Shown here: piece by piece, positions 31,786 to 40,583 of the stretch
How positions within the stretch are numbered: position 1 is the stretch's first letter
How the letters are laid out: every line of letters starts with the position of its first letter
NCBI GenBank assembly: GCA_047967505.1
Contig: CM106539.1
Reading direction: 5' to 3' (one strand)
Length of the DNA: 64,000 nucleotides
From: Dipteris shenzhenensis
Taxonomy: Eukaryota > Polypodiophyta > Polypodiopsida > Gleicheniales
Position numbers and translations under genes: made by a program
Notes under the pieces: model-generated
Told to the model about the DNA's origin: nothing
The model's input: the letters and a program-made list of their open reading frames with translations, nothing else
Databases searched by the model: none

Positions 31786-32280
31786 TTACAAATGATCACC
31801 CTCCTTCGTGGCTTGCGGCTTTGTTGGGGTGGCGCTTCCACTCGCATCATGCGTGATTGAAGTACAAGCTTCACGTGCCAAGAAATTAGCAACAAGATTT
31901 CGAGCTCGAGGGATATGCTGAATTTTTACCTCTTCAAATTGGTTGCAAAGTTCCAAGGCTTGTTGATGTCGTGGAACCAAGCCTTTGCTCCGTACCTTCC
32001 ACCTTCCACTAACTTGTTCACACACTAGTTGAGAATCTCCTTGCACCTCCAATTGCTTGGCATGATGTTCTTGTGCCTTTTGTAGCCCAAAAATGAACGC
32101 CGAGTACTCCGCTTGATTGCAAGTACATGCGGGTGAAGACTTGCTGTAACAATACTCCTCACCACCCAGTGAAGTGAGCTTCACACCCATGCCAGCCGCC
32201 TTGGTCGAAGGTTTGTAAGCTCCATCAAATTGAAGAATCCAAGATGTCATCACACCAACACTAAAATTCGGACATCCCAA
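31786..32280 (-). CDS. Extra RNase H (plant/archaeal type I) upstream of gag in gypsy A
   Basis: 164 codons. It shows the full type I RNase H pattern: 'WILQFDGAYKPS' (Asp), 'CNQAEYSAFIFGLQKA' (Glu), 'LEVQGDSQLVCEQVSG' (Asp) and 'IPRARNLVANFLAREA', where the fourth acidic residue is Asn here and Asp in copy B ('VADFLA'). The polymerase-associated RNase H is also present downstream, so the element has two. Dual RNase H is known in Tat-type plant elements, where the extra domain lies in or after pol; here it sits 5' of gag in its own frame. It may be expressed as a leader ORF. Conserved in copy B. Confidence 0.88.
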   Translation of the reverse strand: MGCPNFSVGVMTSWILQFDGAYKPSTKAAGMGVKLTSLGGEEYCYSKSSPACTCNQAEYSAFIFGLQKAQEHHAKQLEVQGDSQLVCEQVSGRWKVRSKGLVPRHQQALELCNQFEEVKIQHIPRARNLVANFLAREACTSITHDASGSATPTKPQATKEGDHL

Positions 32281-32285
32281 GTTTC

Positions 32286-32964
32286 TCAGTAGTCCAAGAT
32301 AGGTAGGAGGAGAGGGTGGGGAGAATTCAACACTTGAGCCAAATGTTCAGCACCAAATAAACTTGCAATCCTTTGTTGATAGTTTATCTTAAGCCCAAAA
32401 AGAATTACAATTTGAAGCTCGAAATGAGGCACAAAAGGCTGATTAGGTACAAATGGATTCCTTGGTCGAAACATTACCATAGCCGAGGCCTAGAAACCTT
32501 TGTAATGATATTGTGAATAAACCATTGAGGACGAGCTTTTCCACAGGAATCAAAAGGCAGATGTGCCAAATCTCCCCCCAAGCTTGGGGAGCATCCCACC
32601 CTTCGATGAAGGACACCGTTTTAATTACCTCTGAAGCAGCAAGTAGTTCGATCACTGCACAATGAGTAGAAGTAAAGTCAAAATCCTCCCAGCATATCAG
32701 TAGTTCGTCACCATGAATCATCCACGGTGTATCATTCCACCCGTCATCACCATCAATAATGCACTGGCCATTGAAGGTCGACATGAAGATCAAGGAAGAC
32801 ATCTCGTGCATTGGTAGCCATAAGGTGTGGAGGAACAGGCACCAATTCCTTAAACGCGTCGAGAAGTGACATAAATGTCCACCCTTCTCGTGATGCGTGT
32901 GTCCATGAAGTGAGCTTGGAGAAGTTCTGAATTGGCGATCTAGTAAGAGATGTGGATAGAACAC
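32286..32964 (-). CDS. Conserved leader ORF(s) of unknown function in gypsy A
   Basis: Two overlapping frames are conserved with gypsy B (51033-51628). One reads 'WNDTPWMIHGDELLICWEDF' and 'SEVIKTVSFIEGWDAPQAWG', the other 'MFRPRNPFVPNQPFVPHFEL' and 'IASLFGAEHLAQVLNSPHPL'. I do not recognise a family. Joined in a different order of frames, the text resembles a globular domain in front of the RNase H, so it may be the N-terminal part of one longer leader protein with frameshifts. The ATG at 32964 is only a candidate start. Confidence 0.5.
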
Positions 32965-33119
32965 ATAAAATGAAATATTTTTGCTCTTTACAGTAAGAGC
33001 AAACTCCTTACGGTTAGAGAGTTACAGCTCCCGCGATTTCAATATATGAACAAAAAACATTACATTTTTACCACTTCCAACTTGTTGGCCCAATGATAAG
33101 ACTTTCTTTTGTGAAGGGG

Positions 33120-33540
33120 GAGTCTTGGGTTCCAATCCTACTCTTTAATAAAAAGAGAGGAGAGGAGAGGAGAAGAGAAAGAGAAGAAGAAGAAGAAGAG
33201 AAGAGATAGGGGGGCGCGGGATCTGCTGTTACTCTTTTGCAGGAGAAGAAGAAGAAGAAGAGAAGAGATAGGGGGGCGCAGGATCTGCTGTTACTCTTTT
33301 GCAGGGGCTCAGAAAACAGTTCGCGACCAGAGGCCGCAGCAGTCCAGAGGATTTCGCGCAGGTGAATGTAGAAAACTGTCCGCAAACCAGAAGTCGCAGC
33401 AGTCCAGAGAACTGTCGCGCACAGAAAACTGTCCGCAAACCAGAAGTTGCAGCAGTCCAAAGAACTGTCCGCAAACCAAAAGTTGCAGCAGTCCAGAGAA
33501 CTGTCGCGCGGGTGAACGCAGAAAAGAGTTGAAGATTCGC
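33120..33540 (-). repeat. Tandem repeats in the gypsy A leader
   Basis: 33300-33535 holds about five units of roughly 43 bp with consensus 'acagttctctggactgctgcaacttctggtttgcgg' (minus strand). 33180-33305 holds a tandem duplication of about 70 bp (GAA-rich tract plus 'gatctgctgttactcttttgcagg'). Copy B keeps only two of the 43-bp units, so the number varies between copies. Confidence 0.85.
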
Positions 33541-33555
33541 CACTAGCCGTGGAGA

Positions 33556-33578
33556 TTCGTATCCCAGCAGCCACACCA
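33556..33578 (-). promoter_or_regulatory. Primer-binding site of gypsy A, tRNA-His type
   Basis: Four bases after the LTR end the minus strand reads TGGTGTGGCTGCTGGGATA followed by CGAA. Its complement folds as T-loop TTCGTAT, T-stem CCCAG, acceptor strand CAGCCAC, A, CCA, which from memory is the 3' end of plant tRNA-His. The next 10 bases outward, GCCGTGGAGA on the plus strand, also match the tRNA-His anticodon arm, so the similarity is longer than a usual primer site. Confidence 0.7.
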
Positions 33579-33582
33579 AAAC

Positions 33583-34573
33583 TTTTAGCCAGAAAAGTAA
33601 TCGAGACCAGAGGCTAGAGGCTAAGTATGGCGATGCTCAAAGGCCATAGAGAAGAGGAGATCATGAGGGCGAAGGGATGTCATAGGGGTGAAAAAGGAAT
33701 TAGAAGTGGAGGGAAGGAAAAGGGAGCCTATGACACAAGGGGAAAGGGAGAGGGGGAAGAGAAGCATGTACATGATAGGAAGAGGAATGTTGAGATGTAG
33801 ACATCAAGGGAAGTGAACCATACTTTATTGGAAAGAAGGGATGAGAGGGAAATATCAAAATACTGGCTAGGTGGCTTTACAAGAATGAGCGTGTCTCATC
33901 AAGGAATAGCCCCTTCCTTTTATAGCCAAAAGAGGGGGTCTCTCCACATTAATGTATCCTCCCACATGCATGGTGTGTGTGGAAAAGTCTCCCATGTGGG
34001 CTAGGTGGTTACGCACTCTCAATTGTGTGCGACAACCCTTTGCCTCAATTTTCCACATAAATCAAGCCCCATATCTTAAGTCTATGATACTCCCTTGGTC
34101 TCTTTCCAATTTTATAATATGTTCAAACCTCTAGGAGGACAAGTGGAGGGTTGGCACAAGGAATCTTGCCACCTCATCCTACTTTCCCCATTATTTAACT
34201 AGCTCTCTTGGTCCTTCTATACCTCCCCCACATGGGCCTATCCCATATGGAGGGAATAACTCAATATAATAGCCATCTCCACCTATTTTATATTGCTTCT
34301 CCCATGGACTTTGAGCCATATCTCACTAAATGCAGCCTAGGTGGAGGGGTGGCACATGGAGGAGCCATGCCACCTTGCATTTTATAATATTACTATCATG
34401 GATTATGTACAACACACCTTATGGGTCCTCTTACATGGAAGGGTGGCACATGGTCATGCCCTGCCACCTCAACCTTGGGCCCTATGCACACCATAGTTTA
34501 TTATACTATTGCCACATATACAAACACACATACATATTAATGCCTTTTTCCTTAGACAATTTTATCCATAACA
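33583..34573 (-). mobile_element. 5' LTR of gypsy A (991 bp)
   Basis: Begins TGTTATGG at 34573 and ends GGCTAAAA at 33583. It is the same length as both LTRs of gypsy B and differs from them by scattered substitutions. 'ggctataaaaggaagggg' in element orientation (near 33920) is the likely promoter. Confidence 0.88.
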
Positions 34574-35988
34574 GTGCACGAACACACACACACACATATG
34601 ACATCCATCTATCTTTTGTGTTTCGTATGGCAAGAGGAGGGTTTCATGTTAGCCTCTAGAGTCCACAAATCTTCAAGCCACATAACTTGTAGCCTCTCCC
34701 ATCTATCTAACCATCCCTTGCCTAACATGCAATATCATAATATCATAAGAGAGAACCTTCACGTGGCCTTTCATAACACAACCCCATCTAGAATGTCAAC
34801 CTCTTCATGTTATGCCTATCTACATTACCATAATGGGTGCAGAGGCATTGAGCTCTACATAAAGGCATGATTTTTCCAATACATGAGATGCATTATCTTC
34901 CCATTCAAGGTGCAAGATTTATGGTGTTTTTATTCTATTTCTTAAGAAAGTTATGCCATGTGAGAGAGAGAGTGTGTGCGTGTGTGAGACAACTATATAT
35001 ATATATATATAAAGAGATGGAGAGAAAGGTAATATATAATACAGTGAATATATATTATTATTATTATTATTATATTATTATATTATATAATATCTTTTAT
35101 ATATATATAGTAATTTAAAATATATTTTATATTTTATATTTTATTATATATATATATAGAGAGAGAGAGAATATATAATATACAATATGTGTTTTAATAT
35201 ATATTATAATATTATGTTATATTATACAATACAATGCATATATATATAGTGCCTCTCTCCATGACCACATTAGGGGAGAATTGGGGTCTCAAAAGAGCCT
35301 CATAAGGAATGGATTAAGAAATGGATTAGTCCTAATGAAAGGGCCAAGGTAGGTCCCAAACAGTCCTAACCCCCCCTCACCTAGGTGGGTTAAGCCCACA
35401 AGTGACCCCACCTCTTACACAACTCTTACTCCTAGGTGGGAACCAAAAAATTCAAAGTTCAAAATCTCAAAAAGCAAAAATTCAAATTTTGAATTCCCTC
35501 CCTCCTTCTCTCTCCTCCCTCCCTCCCTCCCCCTCCTCCCTCCCCCTCCCTCACTCCCCCTCCTCACACCCTCCTCCCCCTCCCTCCTCCTCCCCCTCCC
35601 TCCCTCCCTCCTCCCCCTCCCCTCTCCTCCCCTCCCCCTCCTCACTCCCTCCTCCCCCTTCCTCCTCCTCCCCTTCCCTCCCTCCCTCCTCCATGCCTGC
35701 TCCTTCTACCCTCCCCCTCCCTCCCTCCCCCACGCCTGCTCCTCCTACCCTCCCCCTCCCTCCTCCTCCACTGCTGTTCCTCCTCCCCCCTCCCTCCTAG
35801 TCCTCGCTCCTTCCTCCTCCATGCCTACTCCTCCTCACCCTCCACACCTACTGGTCTACCCCCCTTTCCTCCTCTTCAACTACTGGTCCTCCCTCCCCCA
35901 TCCCTCCTCCTCCTCGCCCTCCCTCTTCCTACATGCTGCTCCTTCAAGCCTGCATCTCCACACCTTCTCCTTCTCTACACTCCTTTAG
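34574..35988. other. AT microsatellites and C-rich tract, no gene
   Basis: 34935-35255 consists of (GT), (TA), (ATT) and (GA) microsatellites. 35490-35960 is a CCCTCC-rich polypyrimidine tract whose Ser/Pro frames are artefacts. The acceptor 'ctcctttag' at 35980-35988 begins the family-1 gene. Confidence 0.7.
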
Positions 35989-36693
35989 TCAATGCACCAT
36001 TCGAGGATGTCTCCAACAAGTACCAGGTTCACTTAGAGTTGGAGGCTGAATATGCAAGCACACGTAGTCTAGGATTGAGGGGAGCTTCCAAAATCCACTG
36101 TCTTCGTTCACAAGGAAAGAAGCATCTCGACCTTTGGGTAGAAGGATCCTTGTATCCTTTAGATCCTACCAACCAAAAGAGCCCTCCTTTCCATACAATG
36201 CATGAGCTAGTTTGGTTTGTTGGAAATGGACATGCGGGGTAGCTTGGTTATTGCAATCGGTTAAACAATGCTCAGTTAATGGCTATGCAAGCAAGCGAGA
36301 TGTGTAGAGCCTAAGCAGAGATGCTAGCACATTTAGGAAATAGCACCATTGTTGCATGCATAACTCTATATTGCAGGATCTTCAAAGGGAGAACCAGGAT
36401 CTTTATGATAAAGCCAAAGCATTAGACTTGGAGCGAAATGCATTGGACTTGGAGCGACATAAATTAGAAGAGTCACTTTGTAAGCTAGCTGAGTCCAAAA
36501 AAGGCTTGGAAAGATCTGTATACAATCAAGTACGATGAGCTGTAGAGAAGGAACGAGAGAAGGCAGAAGAACGAGTGCAAAAGATGAAAGAAACACCTTT
36601 GGGATTGAAGGAGAGGAAAAGAAGGTATTTACATAACATGGATGCATTGGCACCCACTGGTGGTGCTAGAAAGAGGAGAGTCCAGGCTACAAG

Positions 36694-36775
36694 GTTGGTT
36701 ATCAAATGTTCCAATGAGATTACACTCTTTTGTGCTACATTGTTTGTGACTAAGTTTTATTGTGTTCTTCTTTAG
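36694..36775 (+). other. Intron 1 of family-1 copy 2
   Basis: 82 bp, 'ACAAG/GTTGGT ... TTCTTTAG/GAACTT', phase 2; joins 'RVQATR' to 'NFMEDVMG'. Confidence 0.7.
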
Positions 36776-37290
36776 GAACTTCATGGAAGATGTGATGGGA
36801 AGAACAGACGGGGGTGATATTGACTGTTCACATGCTCTAGCTAGTTTATTGAAGTCAAGCAATGTCATTGGGATACTAAGGGACCCAAGACACAAGCGCT
36901 AATGTGTGCAAGTTGCTAAGGAGGTGATGAAAGACTTCAAGGATATTGTGGATGCAAAGGAGATGCTTGCAGCTTGTGATATTGCCAGTGTAAGTCGTGA
37001 AGCTTACACATCTGTTTTCAAAATTTTCAAGTCTGCTATTTTGGAAAAGTATAAGAAGTCCACAATGCCCCTACCCACACCTTGTTCTGTGAGATGTGCA
37101 CGGCGAGAAACAAACCAATGTGCAAGAGAAATGCTTGGAGGGTACCATTGCGTAAGGGGCACAATGACTTGGAAGAGTAAAAAGAAATCTGGCTTGCAAA
37201 CCTTTGAGATGAATGCTTTCAACAATGTCTACTTAGATGTTGAGAAACTGCAACAAGCAATGGTCAAATTCTATGGCATGAGAGAAGATG

Positions 37291-37380
37291 GTAAGAGGAA
37301 ATCCATTATAGCATTGCACTTTACTTAGTTCATTTCCTATATCATGTTTATCCTAACGATTTTTCTCTTTTGTTGTACAG
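37291..37380 (+). other. Intron 2 of family-1 copy 2
   Basis: 90 bp, 'GAAGATG/GTAAGA ... TGTTGTACAG/ATTGC', phase 1; joins 'MREDD' to 'CNGKLIFVIKIDEA', which aligns with 'CNGTLKIVLKLDES' of copy 1. Confidence 0.8.
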
Positions 37381-38126
37381 ATTGCAATGGAAAGCTCATA
37401 TTTGTCATCAAAATCGATGAAGCTCAATTGGTGAAAGAACACAAGTTAGAGAGAGTCAGCATCTGCATTATGAATAAAGCCTTAGCCTTTGTTCAAGGGG
37501 ATGAAGAAGTAGAGCAAGATTTCTCAATGCAATCAGAGAAAGATATATGGTGGCTTGCAGCATTTGAGACTCCGAAAGAGTGCCATGAGACATTGAAGTG
37601 GGTTCTAGATAGAATAGGAATCCCATCGACCATCTGAAGACAAGAGGAAGGGCAAACATTGACAGTTGATGGCCATGGAACCTTTCAAGTATCCACACTA
37701 TGCATTGCAGAAGCTGAGAAGTTGTTGTTAGAGATGGGATTCCATGGAGGACATGTCAAACTTAAGGAGGATAAGAAAATGTCTGGGGCAACACAGAATC
37801 TTCCTGCAAAACTGTCCATGGGTGGAGGGAAGGCAACGAGATTCCTATTGAACCACAATCTCGACAAAGACAAACATACATTGTCTCAAATTAGTTTGGG
37901 TTGGGAATACTGGAAAGCATTGTGCGAATGCACAACCAATAAGGCTTCTCATCCTCAAGTAACAACTTTGAGAGCTAAAGTATGGACAAAAGTAGATGCA
38001 TTGATAAAATTGCTTCACCAAGTTCAAAACGATCAGATGTATTATGAAAGGTTCAGGATGGCTGTGAAAGAGTTTATGCAATTAATGGTGAAAGCATGGG
38101 GGGAGTCTCACATTACACATTACATG

Positions 38127-38208
38127 GTAATCTTGGCACCATTGTAATATTTAGCACTTGATTTATAAACAATTTTTGTTGCTTATTTGATTCTCATCCT
38201 ATTTACAG
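38127..38208 (+). other. Intron 3 of family-1 copy 2
   Basis: 82 bp, 'TTACATG/GTAATC ... ATTTACAG/CATATTC', phase 0; joins 'SHITHYM' to 'HILYAHGPWF'. Confidence 0.8.
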
Positions 38209-38809
38209 CATATTCTCTATGCACACGGACCATGGTTTGTACAAAATTGGGGTCCTTTCTCAATTTGGAAAACACAAGGCATGGAGAAGTCACACTATAG
38301 AGCCAAGGCAGTCTACTTCAAGAACTCAAGGCATGGTGGTGGTGTCACTCGCAGCAATGCATTGCATAACATGTTCGACTAGTTTTTTACATATTTACTA
38401 GGAAGGACTTTGAAGTCTAAAAAGGCAAAGGCATCAAAACTTGCAAAAGCAGTTCAAATTGTATCAAGCTAGAGTGAGAGAAGGGAGTAGATGGGTCCAA
38501 ACCACCAATAGAAGCTATGGTGTAATTGTATACAAATATGAAATAAATATCTTGCTTATTTTGACCACAATTTTTGTCCTCACATGACGTTGGGGAAAGT
38601 GGGGACATGGTGAAGGAGGGGGGAGAGAAGGGAGGGGCGTGGGGCGGGGCAAGGGGAGGGGTTGAGTGGTAGCAAGGGTGGGGGGAGGAGGGGATGGGGG
38701 TATGGGGGAGGGTGACGGCAGGTGTGGGCGGGGCAAGTAGGGGGAGGGCAAGGGGGGAGGGCAACGAGGGTTGGGGGGGTTAGGGTGGGGGCAGGGGGCA
38801 CGATGAAAC

Positions 38810-38880
38810 CCTAAATGTAATTAAAAGGGATGTCAAAACATGATGGGCCCTTATAAAAAGTTTAAAAAAACCCTAACTCT
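38810..38880 (+). promoter_or_regulatory. TATA and telo-box promoter of the second H3-like gene
   Basis: TATAAAA at 38852-38858 is flanked by 'aaaccctaaa' (38812) and 'aaaccctaac' (38868). The ATG follows at 38890, so the leader is very short. A G-rich stretch (38590-38800) lies upstream. Confidence 0.65.
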
Positions 38881-38889
38881 CATTATTCA

Positions 38890-39906
38890 ATGGTAAGAGT
38901 GAAGAACACTGCTAGACCCACTGGATGCCGCCTCCACCCTTCCTCCTCTAGCTCCACCACCTCCATGGCATCCGTGCACACGAACCTATCTGGGTCCGAT
39001 GGCACCTCCCTCGACTCTTGTGAGCCCTCCCCCAACTCCCCCAAGTCCTATGCGCCCACTCCCTAGTCTCCTAAGCCTTCTTCTCCTCCCAAGTCCCATG
39101 AGCCCACTCCCCAGCCCCAAGAGCACGAGCCTTCCCCTCAGCCTTCTCCCTAGCCTTCCCCTCAACCTTCCCCTTAGCCTCAGCATGACCCTCAACCTTC
39201 CCCTCAGCCTCAGCCTCAGCCTGACCCTCAGCCTTCCCCTCAGCCTTCCCCTCGGCCTTCCCCTCCCCATGAGATCCCTCTCCTGATCGAACAAAATGTG
39301 TTCGATAACATCCTAGATATAGAGAGTCTTCCTGAGGGTCAACAGACTGCCAGGAAGAGCACCATCTTCCCTCTCCCAAAGATACAACCCATGGCAAAGA
39401 TGACCCCTATGCCCATGAGGAGGGTAAAGTAGACTTCGAGGAAGCCCCATCCCAAAGAAGGCCAAATCTCTAGACGTCAATGAGAGGAGGATGCAGAGGA
39501 GGACCAACGTAGACAGGAGCAGTGGAAGAAGTTCAAGGCAGACAGGAGGTCGTGGGAAGGTGTTCGGGTATCTATAAGGCCCCCACCAAGAGTCAAGAAG
39601 CTGTACCGAGCAAAACCAAGAGCGTGGGCCCTAAGGGAGATTAGGCAAATGTAGAAGACCACCGACAACTTGATCCTGCGTGCTCCCTTCCAACGTGTGG
39701 TATGGGAGATCGCACAGGGATACACGGATGATGTGTGTTTCAGCACAAGAGCTATGAGGGCGCTCCAAGAGGCTGTAGAGAAAGTGACCACCACTCTGTT
39801 CGAGGATGCCAACTTGTGTGCCATCCATGCAAACCGCGTAACGGTCATGGATAAGGACATGGCTCTAGTGAAGTGGCTACGGAGTGACCCAAGTTTGAAG
39901 CCCTAG
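38890..39906 (+). pseudogene. Histone H3-like gene with a very long Pro-rich tail (338 codons)
   Basis: One frame holds throughout. It opens 'MVRVKNTARPTG' (like MARTKQTARKSTG), then a Ser/Pro/Gln-rich tail of about 225 residues with (PQPSP)n near 39090-39260, 'QQTARKST' at 39340-39363 and 'RRVK.TSRKPHPKEG' at 39418-39459. The histone fold follows: 'RVKKLYRAKPRAWALREIRQ', 'NLILRAPFQRVVWEIAQGYT', 'DDVCFSTRAMRALQEA', 'LFEDANLCAIHANRVTVMDK' and 'DMALVKWLR', ending at TAG 39904. Loop 1 has the canonical H3 length, so it is not a typical CENH3. Premature stops are TAG 39064, 39151, 39175, 39430, TGA 39481 and TAG 39652; all are explained by CAG to TAG or CGA to TGA, and 39652 is the same Gln codon lost in the copy at 112-114. 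It lies 418 bp downstream of family-1 copy 2. Confidence 0.92.
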
Positions 39907-40096
39907 ATTCTCTTGCAGCCCACTCTTAGGACTTAGACCACCCCCTGCCCTTGAAGGCACTATCTTGTATCTAAGGCCCAAGGGTCGATTTTTTTAAATA
40001 AAATATATCGACATTCTCTACACTCTCGCATTGTTGTATATTTTCCATTTCAATGCTTGCAGTAAATGATCATTTTAAAATAAGTTTTGAATTTTG
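39907..40096 (+). other. 3' flank of the H3-like gene with possible poly(A) signal
   Basis: AATAAA is present as 'aaataaaatatat' near 39996-40008, about 90 bp past the stop. No other feature. Confidence 0.4.
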
Positions 40097-40341
40097 TCAA
40101 ATCCTAAAGGAATTTCACCATCATTGTCCTCGGCACGATCATCGGCATCCGTTGTAGTTACCATTTTTGTTCCCAGATTGACAAAGGGAAAAGTGTCCGG
40201 CACGTCGCCAGGACCCCAGAAAGCCCAAAACCTGCCACAATGCAAATTTTGGCATTTTGCACTTTTTTGGGCTTTCTGGAGTCCTGGCAATGTGCCGGAC
40301 ACTTTTCCCTTTTGCGCGATGGTGAAATTCCTTCAGGATTT
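40097..40341. repeat. Interrupted inverted repeat (foldback element)
   Basis: Outer arms 40097-40121 and 40317-40341 ('caaatcctaaaggaatttcacc' against its complement, one or two mismatches) enclose inner arms of about 48 bp (40185-40232 and 40268-40316, 'gggaaaagtgtccggcac' and 'ccagaaagccc'). Both open frames reading through it are shadows. MITE or foldback element is likely. Confidence 0.8.
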
Positions 40342-40583
40342 GATAGAAATGAACTCTTGATACCCAGAATTGGTGAAAATGATACTAAATTGGCTAGAAA
40401 TTTATTAAATTAACACAATTAAAATGATGGAGAAAATATATCATCAACGACTTAAACAAAATACAATGGAATTCATGACGAGCAATGATAACTTAAAACA
40501 AATTATAAAGACATGTAGTCATGTATCCATTTAAATATATGTTTATATATACAAAAGGCCTCACAGGCTATCTTTCTTCATGG

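Larger units (their letters stand above)
27707..34573 (-). mobile_element. gypsy element A (5' part), truncated in integrase
   Basis: Reading on the minus strand: 991-bp LTR (34573-33583), tRNA-His-like primer site, repeat-bearing leader, an unknown ORF, an extra RNase H, gag with zinc knuckle, protease, reverse transcriptase, RNase H and the first part of integrase. It stops at about 27710, joined to copia RNase H. It is a close relative of gypsy B at 49.3-58.2 kb. Confidence 0.9.
35989..38472 (+). pseudogene. Family-1 transposase-like gene, copy 2, with three short introns
   Basis: After an acceptor at 35988 the frame reads 'NAPFEDVSNKYQVHLELE', 'HLDLWVEGSLYPLDPTN' and 'LGYCNRL', then a coiled coil (36370-36600) with heptads of Leu, Glu and Arg, 'MKETPLGLKERKRRYLH', 'CDIASVSREAYTSVFKIFK', 'LQQAMVKFYGM', 'VIKIDEAQLVKEHKLERVSI', 'TLKWVLDRIGIPST' and 'SHITHYM-HILYAHGPWFVQN' ending in 'TQGMEKSHYRAK'. 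Introns with GT..AG ends are 36694-36775, 37291-37380 and 38127-38208, and splicing restores the frame each time. KIDEA and the Glu of GMEKSH would be the first and last acidic residues of a DDE triad; the middle Asp region seen in copy 1 is missing. Stops (TAG 36240, TAA near 36313, TGA 36536, TAA 36901, TGA 37635, TAG 38380) fit C-to-T or TGG-to-TAG changes. Transposase identity is inferred. Confidence 0.65.

Noticed and set aside
34990-35240. Matrix-attachment or origin region from AT-rich microsatellites
   Set aside because: Simple (TA)n, (ATT)n and (GA)n repeats give no specific support.
35402-35800. 132-codon Pro/Ser-rich frame
   Set aside because: Lies wholly in a CCCTCC tract; no start context or homology visible.
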